Source: Entonaema liquescens (Eukaryota > Ascomycota > Sordariomycetes > Xylariales > Xylariaceae). Taken from it: DNA of 64,000 nt. Where the stretch lies: the NCBI GenBank assembly GCA_902805475.1, contig CADCSX010000006.1:3100001-3164000 (forward strand), read 5' to 3'. Position 1 is the first letter of the stretch, and each line of letters opens with the position of its first letter. The notes under the pieces were generated by a model. It had not been told where the DNA came from, ran no database searches, and worked only from the letters and a program-made list of their open reading frames with translations. Made by a program: the position numbers and the translations under genes. Shown one piece after another: positions 10,134-21,588 of this stretch.

Positions 10134-12263
10134 TCACCTCCTGTCGTATCCCTCCGGAGGTGCAGGTAAGGCGGAATAGGGGTTCCCATCAATGTAATGG
10201 GGCCCGTCGTCATACCGATTCTCCCGCGGCGGAGCTGAAGAGCGCCAATTGTCAGCTCTGGACCTGCCATTATAGCTGGAATTTTCCCCTCTAAGTCGCT
10301 CCATACGCTTTTCGTGACGTCTCTGTTTCTCTTCTTTCCATTCTCTAACTGCTTTGGCCTGTTCTCGTGCTTCCTTGAGCTCCGAGAGAGCGCCCTTGAC
10401 GCCCAGTGCCGCAATGCCAACCGAGGCCGCATCTTGCAAGAGCGCCTTGGTTTTCAACTTCCGAGCCTCCTCTGGACTCAGTTTACCTTGTTTAACTGCT
10501 CTATGCCTTGCGTCACGCTGTCCCATACTGCCATACACGTTATGAGCAGCATGTATAGTAGCAACAGCTGCTAATCCCGTTGTAATGAGTTGCTTACGTC
10601 GCATCTTCGACGTCATTTTCTTATCCTCGTCTGAATCTCCAAGATCGCTACTAGAAGCAGAACTAGACCTACCTCCACGTGAACGGGACGAGCTACGCCG
10701 TCGTCCGCTACCAATGGAACGTTCCTCCTCATCATAATCGTCATATCCGTCATTCACAGGGCCTCGGCCTCCTCTCATATAGGCACGAGACTTGTAATCA
10801 TCATCATAACGGTCGTCTGATGGACTCCTATGACGGCTCCGGCGAGAAGACCGGTCATCATAGTAGTCATCGTCTTTGTCATCAGGATCAGTGCCTAGAC
10901 CAATTTTGGCTAGGCTGCGTCGTGTCTTATCAACGATACTGCGGCTGCGGCTGCGGCGCCTTTGGGGCGAGGGACTTCGACTATCGTATGAGTCGATGCT
11001 ATCCCGGCGAGGTCGAGATCGGCTCCGGCTTTTACTAACAAGCTTCTTAGCGCCCAAAGCTCCTAGGCCTGCCGTGGCCAGTGCCGCAAGACCAGGTCCT
11101 CCGCCGCCCTCGGAACGTGCACGGGAGCGGGACCTGCTCCGGCCTGTCCTTCTATCTTCCTCGATGTCCTTTCGGGAGCCATTGAGCATGCGGTTGCCGA
11201 GAAGACCACCAATAACGGATTCCACAAGGTGTCGTTTGCTATCCTTGGAAGGATCATGGGCAGCGTCGACGGCGGCAGCACCGGCAGCCGCAGTGAGAAC
11301 TCGCTTCATCTTCTCTCCCTTCCAACCACCAGGCTCCTTTGCAACACGGAAAGCTTCTGCAGCACCTGCGACGAGCGATGCCTTAGCAGCCTTTTGCATT
11401 CTGGCTGCAGGATTATCCTTTGAGCTCTTCGTGCTACCTCGTGAACGGTACGAGTCTGGGCTACCGCGGCGGCTTCCATGGCGGCTTCGTGAATCCCTCT
11501 CGGAACCGCCGCCACCGGTTAAGGCCTTAATAGCGCTTCCCAGACCGGCCGCAGCCAGAGCGTTTTCAAGAAAAGACTTGTTGCCCTTTTGATGTCTAGA
11601 ATCGTCATCGTCATCGTCGGAATAATACTCGACAACTTTACCATCTCGTCCCTTGTGGACGATATAGGTCGACTTTTTGTCATCTTTGTTTGCGTGTTTG
11701 CTATAGTAGTCAACTCCTTGGTAACCGGCGAATGCGCCCGCAGCGCCAAGAGCAGCGGAAGCGGCTATGTTCCGTTGAACTTCAGCGCCGTCCTTCTCCG
11801 CCTCATGACGATCCCAAAGCTCTTTAGCGCCGGCGGCTAGTAGACCACCAGCGACAGCGGCAATAATTTTCTCTTGCTTAGACAGAACTCGCTTACGGGA
11901 TCTCTCCTCCTCTTCATAATAAACGCTAGCGGGTTTCTTACGAGGGCGATGATCCCGCGCACCGTCATGAGGGTGACGGGAGTCGTAGTAGTAATCATCG
12001 TAACCAGGGTCAGCGGATTTAGCTCTCCGGGCATCTCGGGAGTAACCAGGAGGGGGGAAATCTCTATGGACTTCCTCGACGGATAGTTGATCACTGTCTT
12101 CCCTCGTTCGAGGCACAAGCGCGGTCCGGCTCGTTGGATTTACTCTGTAGTATGTTTCCTGAGTTTCGGTGTAGCGGGGACTTGCCCTCTCACGGCGATC
12201 ATCATGGTAATGCCGACGGGAGTAGTCGCGCGGGGGAGGGTCATAAGGGTCGTACGCTGACAT
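10134..12263 (-). CDS. DUF3824 domain protein with Arg/Ser-rich tracts
   Basis: A 709-residue protein starting MSAYDPYDPPPRDYS. The frame stays open 31 codons further upstream, but those residues look like translated leader (Ile/Leu/Tyr-rich, no family pattern), so the internal ATG at 12263 is chosen. The protein is built of Arg/Tyr/Ser-rich polar tracts, including RS-type runs such as SRSRSRSRPRRDS. Between them lie three or more short Gly/Ala-rich hydrophobic helices, for example IIAAVAGGLLAAGAKELWDRH, which are the hallmark of the fungal DUF3824 family. A typical YIVHKGRDGKVVEYYSDD segment follows the first helix pair. The function of the family is unknown. The glycine-zipper-like helices suggest membrane or self-association and the rest looks disordered; that is inference. 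No intron is needed. Confidence 0.85.
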   Translation of the reverse strand: MSAYDPYDPPPRDYSRRHYHDDRRERASPRYTETQETYYRVNPTSRTALVPRTREDSDQLSVEEVHRDFPPPGYSRDARRAKSADPGYDDYYYDSRHPHDGARDHRPRKKPASVYYEEEERSRKRVLSKQEKIIAAVAGGLLAAGAKELWDRHEAEKDGAEVQRNIAASAALGAAGAFAGYQGVDYYSKHANKDDKKSTYIVHKGRDGKVVEYYSDDDDDDSRHQKGNKSFLENALAAAGLGSAIKALTGGGGSERDSRSRHGSRRGSPDSYRSRGSTKSSKDNPAARMQKAAKASLVAGAAEAFRVAKEPGGWKGEKMKRVLTAAAGAAAVDAAHDPSKDSKRHLVESVIGGLLGNRMLNGSRKDIEEDRRTGRSRSRSRARSEGGGGPGLAALATAGLGALGAKKLVSKSRSRSRPRRDSIDSYDSRSPSPQRRRSRSRSIVDKTRRSLAKIGLGTDPDDKDDDYYDDRSSRRSRHRSPSDDRYDDDYKSRAYMRGGRGPVNDGYDDYDEEERSIGSGRRRSSSRSRGGRSSSASSSDLGDSDEDKKMTSKMRRKQLITTGLAAVATIHAAHNVYGSMGQRDARHRAVKQGKLSPEEARKLKTKALLQDAASVGIAALGVKGALSELKEAREQAKAVREWKEEKQRRHEKRMERLRGENSSYNGRSRADNWRSSAPPRENRYDDGPHYIDGNPYSALPAPPEGYDRR

Positions 12264-14335
12264 TGTTGGCGCGTTATGATAGTACTTTATTAAGTATAAG
12301 TATAATAAGCGTTTGATAAGTAAATTGATGGGTTCGTGTAGTTGTAAACGGATCAAACTCTAAACTGATTCAAAAAAGTGTCGAAGTTGGGAAGTTATGA
12401 GTAATGAACAGAACGGTAGAACGGTAGAACGGCAAGCACCAACAATTTACAAGCAGCGGGGGAAGGGGGGCAAGGGCGAGTATTAGGCGCATATGATGCA
12501 GTGCCAGTGATGGTGGTGTTGTTAGTGCGTTGCAATTGGAGCGGGGCAATCTATTATCTGCTGCGCCGGGCGAAAACAAGCTTGAAGCTCCGTGTAACCT
12601 GACGTCAACCCCCGTAGCCAGGTGAGACTTGTTAAAAGCAAAACTTAGCATTACCGCATCGTAGTAGCTCATAGTCATTCAGACATGAAAGTCTTTTAAA
12701 ATGACTAACTATTGTATATAACTTATCAACTTTGATTTTCTATCAATAGGTTATAACATGTAAATCTACTAACAGTGACAAACAAAAAAGTACATACCAT
12801 TATTGAGAGAGAGGGGGAATTATTTAGCAGTAGGCTATTACCGAAGAAGTCCTAGACTAGACAGATTCTTCAAAAAGAGTTCTTATGCTGCGCTTTGCGG
12901 TGAGAGCGATGCAGTTAAGTGGCTACTTCATGTATGTGCTAATTGAATTTGCATACAAACTAACGTCATCGGGTTGCTGAAGCAGCTCAGTTTTTTACGA
13001 GGCACATATTCCCCCTCAGCAATTCAACAGGGTAGACCCTACGACAACTTCATCGCGCTGTAACTGTAACTCTTCAGCATAGAATCTAGTGGAATAGCCA
13101 GACAGCTGAATGCGCCGTATCACAACAGATATTATATCTAGCTACCCAACTTGAACAAATTAAGTCGTTGTTGGGCGTTGTGTTCATTACACAATCAGAG
13201 AGACCAGACGATATCCCATGCGTAGCTAGTGTCTTATCATGTCTCGGTCTAACGTCACTTATTCTATTTGTGGCCTATGAGCAGTTCTTGGTGTATTAAG
13301 GGCACATTTCTTTTATTAAACACTTCAGCTTCATCTTCGACGATCTCGTACATCTAAGTAACCATCCTCGTGGTACGTAGTTCGCCATCTCTGCAAAGCA
13401 TATCTACCCAACTGTAGATCATATTTCCCGCAAGTAGGATCATGAAAAACCCTTGCAGTAAAGTCTACATAGAACCTAGCGGCATTCACCGCCCATACAT
13501 ATGGGGGATTCTCGTACTAGGCGTACTAGGCGTATATGCTAGCACGAGTATGGCGAACGTGACAGCTCAGCCTTCGCCCGGGGTTAATAGTCGATTGAAC
13601 CCTTGTAAAGGTGACTAATAAAGTAAGGTGGTGCAGTCAGTCAAAGTCCTATGTGTCGAATGTCATATACTTCATTACGTACGGATGCGGCTTAAAGGTC
13701 AGATGTGAGCTACTTCAGCCTTAGAAGTGCCGATGTTCTCGAAGGTCGAAGGATCACTGCTATCACAATTAGACGACATAATATCAAACACAGTTATTCC
13801 AAAAGTACGTATGTATGTATGTGTATATATATCGATCCTCTAAAGAATAGGCGATAGCAGTAAGCGAACACTCTATGCGCACTTTTCCCAAGTTCCATCC
13901 GTCCACCCATCCATGCGTAGCTCGATAATATGTATGCGCTGATACACGACCTACCATGCAAATAAAAATATGTACTTCCTGTTATGTATTGCGTAATGAA
14001 GCATGGCCCCCCAGAAATCGGCGAGGAATCCAACCCGCACGAACTCCGTTCCCATATGACCCGTTTTGAGGTTCTCAGTTTGGGCGCCTGTCCTGCAAAG
14101 TGGAAAAAGAATATATTAGAAGAATAAAATTAAGAAAAAAAGAAAAGAGGAAAACTAATAAGCCCGGGCGAGGTCGCTGAGCCCGGTACTGTTTGTATCG
14201 AAGTATGATATGGTATGTCCCGTATATATATACTCGTTAAATGTGATGACAACCCCCTTGTTTATGCGCATGTGTAAATAACCCAATATGTATGTAGAAG
14301 AGTATGTAGCGGTGACTATAAGTCCCATTATTATA
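12264..14335. other. Intergenic, no supported gene
   Basis: About 2.1 kb upstream of the DUF3824 gene and downstream of the GST gene. No open frame with family character. It presumably contains the DUF3824 promoter near its left end and the GST 3' untranslated region near its right end. An ATGT/GTAT-rich tract lies at about 13805-13830. Confidence 0.55.
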
Positions 14336-15295
14336 TTACGATCCGAAGTGTTCGCCGTTAGGTTGGCGGCTGTTAAGGAAGAGGTCCAACGTTTCGATGT
14401 AGAGTTCCTTTTGGCTGGTTGTGGCCTGGACGTGCGGGTTCTGCTCGATGGCCTCAGCCCATTGCTGCCAACGAGTTCCCGGTAAGGGATCCTCCCAGTT
14501 ACGGAGCTCGCGGAGTATACGTGACATCCGGAGGACGAAGGGAGCGAAGTGGATATCCACAAGGCATAGGTCCTCCCCAAGGAAATACGGTCCCTAAATG
14601 ACGCATTAAAAACTATCCCGAGTGAAAGTAAGGGAAGGGAATCCTACCCTATCATTAGCCGCTTGAACAAGGGCCGTTATTTCACTCTTGAGTCTCCCCG
14701 CGTATTCTGATTGCTTTGTGAAATCGGTAGCCCTCGCAAGAGCGAAGAAAGCCGGGACGATCCTTGCATTGATCTAGACCAGTCAGCCAGGCTTCCTTCT
14801 ATTTAACACATGGTGCTTGCTGTTTGTGAACTCACGTGGTCGATCCACAGCCTACAGTTAGCCTTGAGCCTTGGGTCTGTGGGAGAGAGTGGCACCGTTT
14901 GGTTGTGATCCTCAAGCTAAGAGATATGTTAATTAGTAATTGAGGGAATCATCCATAATCACCTCGTAGCTATAACGACTTACGTATTCCAAGATGATAG
15001 CACTCTCGCCGCTTGCCCAGTCGCCTTCGCGAATAGCTGGAACGAGACCTCGCGGATTTGCTTCTAGCAACTGGGTTGGGCGTTTGAATGGATCCGTTTC
15101 GCAATATTGATATTGCATACCCTTCGCTTCTAGGGCGATCCATACTCGTTGGGAAAAGGGGCTACAGAGAAGCTCGTTAGCTTACGAGGTTTCTCTGCCT
15201 TTAATTAGGATAGCCTACCAAAAGCAAGCAGCGTAGAGTTTCAATTCGTGCTCCTTCGAGTGCTTTTTTGCTGTTGCAAGTGCAGCCCCTGACAT
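14336..15295 (-). CDS. Cysteine-type glutathione S-transferase (omega-like)
   Basis: Five exons (15295-15219, 15161-14984, 14916-14836, 14773-14648, 14593-14336) give 239 residues, the normal length for a cytosolic GST. Introns are 57-67 bp with donors GTAGGC, GTAAGT, GTGAGT and GTAGGA. The thioredoxin-like N-terminal half carries CPFSQRVWIALEAKG with Cys26 as catalytic residue, then NPRGLVPAI (cis-Pro glutathione-binding loop) and the ESAIILEYLEDH glutathione contact. The C-terminal half is all-helical with the family's GPYFLGEDLCLVDIHFAPF (N-capping/hydrophobic staple region). A Cys rather than Ser or Tyr at the active site points to omega/tau-like GSTs, which act in thiol transfer, dehydroascorbate reduction or reductive deglutathionylation. 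The substrate cannot be read from sequence. The first intron splits the active-site Cys codon. Confidence 0.9.
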
Positions 15296-15445
15296 TCTCC
15301 TCGGTAAAGGTTTCTATAGGAGCGAGTTAGCATCGAAAGCTTTGAGCTAAGCTCCTCTAAAAGTGTCGGGAGTAGATGTAAAATAATGGGAACTAATCAA
15401 AACAAATCCCCTCTATTCCAGTAATAACTGCTTTCCTCCACAGTG

Positions 15446-16830
15446 CTAAAGGAAAGGGGTTACCGTTTTAGATCGCTTGTATCTTGACTGAAGTTTTCCA
15501 TATATAAAATCGGGTATAAAGGTAATCGCGACTATGGTACAAGGAATAAAACCCACCTGAAACTTCTTTGCCTCTTTCTCCTGCGTGGCAATATACCTCT
15601 GTACGGTTGATTTCTTGATCTCATCGCTCTTTTCCAGGCTATGCTTGTGAGGACCAGCGACACCGTCGCCCTTGCCGTTCCCGCCATTACCATTAACTCG
15701 TTGTATTGTCCAGAATTTCTCTCCATTTAGATGAGCATCCATAGGCCGCGGCATACCATCGTTGAACATCGGCTGCTGTGGGGTTTGGTAGACAGTCGGT
15801 AGGACTAAATTCAAGTTGGCATCTCCCTCGCCAGACAGGATCGTCGCCCCGGGGAAGTATTCAGTAATCTTAATTTTGACATCGCAAAGATCCCTCTCAC
15901 GCGCACTCCGCTTGCGCTTCCTCTTAGAAGGGTCATCCGATTTGGGCGTTCCGGGCGGTCGTCCCTTCATTCGGCAGTCCCAGTAATGCGATATAAAAGG
16001 CTTGCGCTTGTATTTTTGCGTAGAACGATGTGAGTAGACATTATCGATATGGGGAAAGTAAGTCTCGAATCTAGTGGGTAATTAGTACAACAACTCAACT
16101 CCGAAGAGAATATTGTTCCCTACTGGTCATTGGTCAAGATGATCGTATCGTCGACATTGAATAACCTTTCGCGCCAGGTTTGAAGGTCGGGCGGATCGAC
16201 GACTATCCTGTTGACCAATTGGCCATGCGGCCTCTGTTCAGAAGCTTCGGCAGTCGAGGAATTGGCTTGCGCCGACTGTACGAATATATCCTCTTCTTGT
16301 TGAAGCTGGGGTATAGATCCCGATGGAGACATGCCATTGGGTGTTAGGATCCCGAATTGGCTGGCAACAGACGGCGCTGAGTGGGACGATGGTGGGAGAG
16401 AGGTATGGTGTTGATGTGGAGTTCGACGGATGTCGGAGATTGTTTCGTTATGAGAATGCTGGAGTATGTGAGTGGAATTTGGCTCATGATCGAAGCCATC
16501 TTGAACATGCGGGGTATAATCGTCCTGAACAACGGGGGCAGCGGGTACGGCTTGCAGGCGTTGGAGGTGTTGTTGGAAGAGGGGATCGGTAGGATCGAGG
16601 TTAGATAGATCGAGGCTCGTATGCGATGAGAGACTTGTTACACGGAAGTGGTGCGTCTGTTGAGGGAGATGGTTATGATGGTGTAGTTCGTGTGACAGCG
16701 GAGCCTCGGTTCCTGGAGGAAGAGCTTGAGGTGGTTGAGATTGTTGCTGTTGGTGGTGGTGGTGGTGCTGCTGCTGTGGCGGCGGCGGCGGCGGCGGCGG
16801 TTGTGGAAAAGAGGCGGAGGCGGGGTCCAT
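15446..16830 (-). CDS. Conserved fungal protein with AT-hook-like GRPPG motif
   Basis: Two exons are well supported: 16830-16124 and 16070 onward (donor GTAGGG, branch CTAAT, acceptor CACTAG). The N-terminal 130 residues are low complexity, with polyproline and Gln/His tracts. After a serine-rich linker comes the compact region around the junction, NDQFETYFPHIDNVYSH, then HYWDCRMKGRPPGTPK and a basic run KRKRKRSARERDLCDVKIKI. GRPPG is close to the AT-hook core, so DNA binding is possible. Reading straight through to the stop at 15446 gives a hydrophobic tail that looks like translated intron. An alternative is donor CAG/GTGGGT at 15557 joined to TTTAG at 15445, ending at 15413 with ten further residues. 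I do not recognise a named family. Confidence 0.7.
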
Positions 16831-18571
16831 TATGATTATGACCTTTGGCTCGTAGTCTGTCTGCTGCTTGGTGAGGATGCTGCTTAGTGCCTTTGAACAA
16901 ACTCGGCGCAGCCCACCAAGCCTGTTTTTACCCCATTCTCAAGTCGGATGTCGTGGGCGAAGTGTCTTCGCCGTCATGATTTGACTTCTGCTGGTTAGGG
17001 GAGGAATTGACTTATCCAAGGTAGGCTAAGGTAGGTAAGTAAAAAGCTAGCAAATTGGGTTAATGTAATCGGATGATACCGGTAAGGCGGGAAAGAGGAA
17101 AAAAGTCTAGAAGTTACCTAGAACGTATAAAGGTAAAAAAAGTAAGATCAGATGGAAAATGCTAAAATTGCCAAAAGCGCCGATAGAAGCTGAAAAGTGC
17201 AGCTCACGAAATTGCCCCGCCTTGCGGGTCCTTGCCCCATTCAAGGTCCCAGTTTCTATCGAAGGCAGCGCAGGGCGGCCAGACCTACTTCCCTGAGAAG
17301 CGTAGTCTAGTCCTAAAATGGCAAACGAACACCTGTCTATCCCGCCGTCTATCCGCTACTTATATACTTATATACTTATACCTTATCATCACATCAATCC
17401 CATAGGCCCCACAATGCCGACGAACGGACCTAACTTGACGCTAATACTGCACTATAAACTACCTAGGTACCTAAGCATGTACATTATAAGCTGCGCTAGG
17501 TATAAAGATACCGACGGAACAATACAAGGTCGGTACCGTCCCGTACCTCCTTAGAGGTAAGTATCTTATTATAATTGAAGTGTAATGGTAATACTTACAT
17601 GTAATATACTTACATGTAATATACTTGGGGCCAATAATCGTTAGCAATAGTGGAATTGGACCCTGACGATCTAATAAGATCTCATCCATTATTATCTCTT
17701 CTGACCAACTCACAGATTTCATCCCATCTGCCCCTCACCCTTACTCTTCACCCCTCATTCCCAAAGATGCATACATAACCCAAGCTGAAAAAGAAAAAAA
17801 GAGGTGCTCCAAGTCTGGTTCCCCCTTTCTACGAATCAACCTCTCATCACAAGCCACGTTGGATTATACCCTCGTGAAAAAAGACCCCCCCGTTCTGGTA
17901 ATTCGGCATCGTGATACGAAGCAGCTTACAGCTTACGTGCCCGCATCTGCAGCTTTTCTAATCTAGGTACATGATAGACATGAAGCATGAAAGTCACCAA
18001 TCCTAGGCTATTCCTGCGAATATTCGACAGATAAGGGACTACTAGATATGTAATAGAAAATACATTTTTCCACTCATCACGTCGAATGAGTGGTATGCTG
18101 CAATACTATATTCAGCTCCAGCTCCAACTTCGCACTCCCAACCCCAACTGGTTATCGTCTTGGGTGTTGTCTTGGTAACAATACGCTTTTCTTTGGGTAT
18201 CTGACCTACATGGTAGGGTTTCGTCATTTATTCGTCTATATGAATATGAATGGAGTATATGGGTAAGTTGAGGTAAGGGTTTCCCTTTCGTAATCGACGT
18301 ATTGGAAAAAAAAAAAAAAAAAAAAGAACACCCAAACCCCCTGTGCGTCACGTCATGGCAGTCTACTATACAGTTCCAAATGAACGTAACCTCCGTGTCG
18401 ATATTGCGCGTGCAACACCTAGAACGCCCCAATATGTCCAAGTCGTAATAGAAGCGCCTAGCCCGACGGCTAACCCTGTAACATATCCCAATCCTCCCTT
18501 ACCCCTTATATTTAGCTTATATATTGAGAGAATAGCCAAGCTTTGATTAGTTAATGACCCTTGCAATAGCT
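16831..18571. other. Intergenic with poly(A) tract
   Basis: About 1.7 kb, upstream of the AT-hook-like gene. Short open frames only. A 20-base A tract lies at 18306-18325. Several TACCTAGG/AGGTAAG-type motifs occur between about 17020 and 17580, including ACCTAGGTACCTAAG at 17460. The right end holds the 3' untranslated region of the Zn2Cys6 gene. Confidence 0.55.
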
Positions 18572-21500
18572 TTATGTATTCGAGTCCCATCCCAATTCCA
18601 TCCTTACATCCAATAGATGCTGAAGAACTCCATCGGCCACCGGTGTCATATCATTTTGCCCAGTCCAATTATCTGGAAGGGTGAAGCCATGACCGGAAGT
18701 TTCTGCCGTGCCAAACGTCTGGTCCGGAGCCATACCTGTACCACCACCCATCTGAAAGAAAGCGGCCGTGGTTGCATCTATCTCGGCTTGCGGCCCTAGA
18801 TTCTGGTGAGATCTGATAGGACTAGTATCGAAGGATGTTCTACCGCTTGTGTTTGCCATCTGGCCAGGCCCTGTCACGCTCTGGCGATTATCTGAGGCAC
18901 TACTCGAATTTGGTGTTGGTCTGTTTGATGGTCCATCTGTGTTTGACGACGCCATGTCGTTTGAATCGCTCCCAGCACCTTCTACGAAGCCAGGGAACAT
19001 TATAGGGGGGATTGTTCCGTGATTGCAGCTGTTGTTACTGGCGTCCTGGTCGCGAGCAGATAGATTTTGTTCCCCCGAAAGCCAGTTTTGGCCGGCGAAT
19101 TCATCCACTAGTTGCCTGCCGTTTATTGGGTGTCGATTTTCGGACTGCAGATTATTAGATGTGCTTGGTAGGTTATCATTCCCTACGTTTGCATGGCGAT
19201 AAGCAAGAAGACCACCACCTCCCTCGTCAGGGTCCGTTGCGCAGGGCTCTCTACCATTTTTCCGGAATGGCAACTTTGGGGGCTTAACACCAGAACCAGG
19301 CTTTAAATTGTCAGTTTAGGACGTTCTATCATTGAATTACGTAGGATAAAACTTACACTATCCGCACTCCTTGGAAAGGCAGACTTGAGTTTAGGTATTC
19401 GTGTTCCCAATGCTTCAAGGTCGACGTCTAATTGGACCAAGAATGATTCAGTTAAGGGGTTCTTCCTCTTCAATGCGTTCATAGCGGCGAGGAGAAATCG
19501 TAGAGAGTCTGCTGTCTGGCTATCGTCTGGTCGACTCTTCAAGTATTGGACAAATACCCTCGCAGCAACGTATAGGCAGAAAGATATGAATGGATTCATC
19601 TGCGTCGCTGTTAGGTAAATAGCTCATTCTCATCTACGCTCTTTCAAAGGGCACTTACAGCACACAAATCTAAGTGAGACACCATTCTCATGATACTAGC
19701 AATTTCGTTCGCGGCCGTGATACACCGAACTTTGCTTTCCGCGCTGACAGACGGCGGGAGTTTATTCCTGTCTGCCTTGAATATAGCCGCCTGATGAAGA
19801 CAGATGGTGGAGGTGTGGATATTCATATTAGTAAATACGATATTGGGATTAGAAAGACCGACGGGAAGTTTGAGGTGGTTTGGTAGGCAAAGAGATGTGT
19901 TTAGCAAAATGTTGTCCATATTTCTGTGCCGCTTCCAAAATTCTCCATTGAGGTCATGATCGCGATCGTCGGCGTCCGGCCGATGAAGATGGACGAGGTT
20001 GCGGCCAAACAAGCAGGCCATCAACACGATACCTCCGAAGGACGAAAGCTTGGCAGCTCCGGCGGGGCACATCGAGTCCGCAAGCGATTGCGTCTGTTCT
20101 GGCCGACTCATCTCGAACGCCTCCTCCGAAGATGGTAAATTGGTCATGACGTCTCGCTCATCGATCGTCATCGGCCAACCGGTACCAATACTGGCGTATC
20201 GATCTTGTGAGAAGGCCATCCAAAAGGTCCGTCGTCTCTCTTCACGCTCCGTCCAGTCTCGAGGAGGGGGGAGACATTGCTTTACGTCGAGGCCCGAGCC
20301 GTCAAGTCTATGAAGCCCGATCCTAATATTCATAAGCATATGATCGTGCAATAATGTTTAGTCCGATGCTTACATCTGGCATAAGCGCACGGCGGCACCT
20401 GTGCTCATCCAGGCTCTTGGGAAATACATCATCTTAAACTCATACGAAGCAAGCAGCACATGAGTCTGAGCATGAGCGACTGAAATCATGTGCTCACCAT
20501 AGCCTTTAATGTAATCTGCTTCGATATACTTACGAGCGCGCTGGTAAAAAAGCTCTTTTAGATCCGCATATTTGTCTGCTACCGCACAGGCCTGGGTCCA
20601 AATTGCATATCGTAGTGCGACGGGCGGTCGTTGGTTCGGAGCCCTGAAAAGTGAAATGAGTATAGAGGCCAACATGAACACAAATTGGAAAGGTAAAGAC
20701 AGATGCATGATAGGAATGTAGAGGGTATGTCATACAAATTCATTGCTGCTAGGTACCGGAATTTATGAATCATGGGCAACGACGGATGGATCTTATCGAA
20801 GTATATTTGATGCCTACGAGTATTCGTTAGCCGGGACCATGTACATATACGGTGGGCGGGTTCTAACAGTTCATCGATCGTCTCCTGCGGCGGGAGAGGT
20901 TCCTCTAGTCCAAGGCCAATCATCTCCCACGTAAAACTACTATCCATACCACCCATATTCATATTTCCGCCAAAATTAAGATCATCTAAACCTGCGGCGG
21001 CTTGTGGTGAGTCGGCGTTGAAATGCCATTGGTCCATTTCACGATCTCTCGAAATATTTATTTGAGGAGTTGGGACAGCAAAATTGGGCGTCGCGGCGGC
21101 TCGCTGGGTTCGGTTCGGCTGTTCGAAGGTGACATTTGGCGTTTTGCTCGTATCAACGCCGACGGCAAAAGACGGCTCTTGGGTTCTATTTAGGAGCGTC
21201 TCAACTTGTTCTAATTGAGAGTAAAAAAAGTCTTAGTTCCATATTCATATGTCATAAAACGTGCCTTGGTGAATTGACACTTACTTAGTCTCTCTTCCAG
21301 AGCCTTCACATAACCCCTTTTAGGGCCACTCTTTCGTCTCACTTCATCGTAAGCGCAATCGTGTCCCAACCTCGTGCATGTGCTACAACTTGGCTTTACA
21401 CCGTCGCATCTGAGCTTGCGTTTCCGACATATCATACACGCTAATCGCTTCGGCCTGGGAACATTGCCATTATTCTGGGTTTGAGACGCAGCCGGCGGGC

Positions 21501-21588
21501 TCGTGTCGGCGGTTGGACTATTGTCGGTACCCTGAGAAGGCGAGTCGTTCGCCGCGGCACCAGGGACCTCGCCAGTCGAAGTCGACAT
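18572..21588 (-). CDS. Zn(II)2Cys6 transcription factor with fungal MHR domain
   Basis: Seven exons (21588-21285, 21210-20868, 20813-20736, 20643-20374, 20322-19659, 19599-19357, 19300-18572) give 876 residues. Cys51, 54, 61, 68, 71 and 78 form a perfect CX2CX6CX6CX2CX6C binuclear zinc cluster. It is followed by a basic linker (RRKSGPKRGYVKALEERL) and a short coiled coil (LKQVETLL). The middle homology/fungal_trans region spans the central exons, with IHPSLPMIHKFRYLAAMNL, APNQRPPVALRYAIW, AWMSTGAAVRLCQMIGLHRLDG and REERRRTFWMAFSQDRYAS. The C-terminus is Asn/Ser/Gly-rich, a likely activation region. The middle region is strongly conserved in type and resembles sugar- or cell-wall-degradation regulators, but I cannot assign a named orthologue. 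The 54 bp second intron is a multiple of three without stops. Confidence 0.92.

Noticed and set aside
10876..11592. 238-residue plus-strand frame inside the DUF3824 gene
   Set aside because: Antisense shadow of the Arg/Ser-rich coding region; Leu/Arg/Pro pattern is what RS codons give on the other strand.
20814..20867. Reading the zinc-cluster intron as coding
   Set aside because: The segment interrupts a well-conserved stretch (ETIDEL/HQIYFDKIHP) and has perfect branch and splice signals; kept only as a possible retained form.
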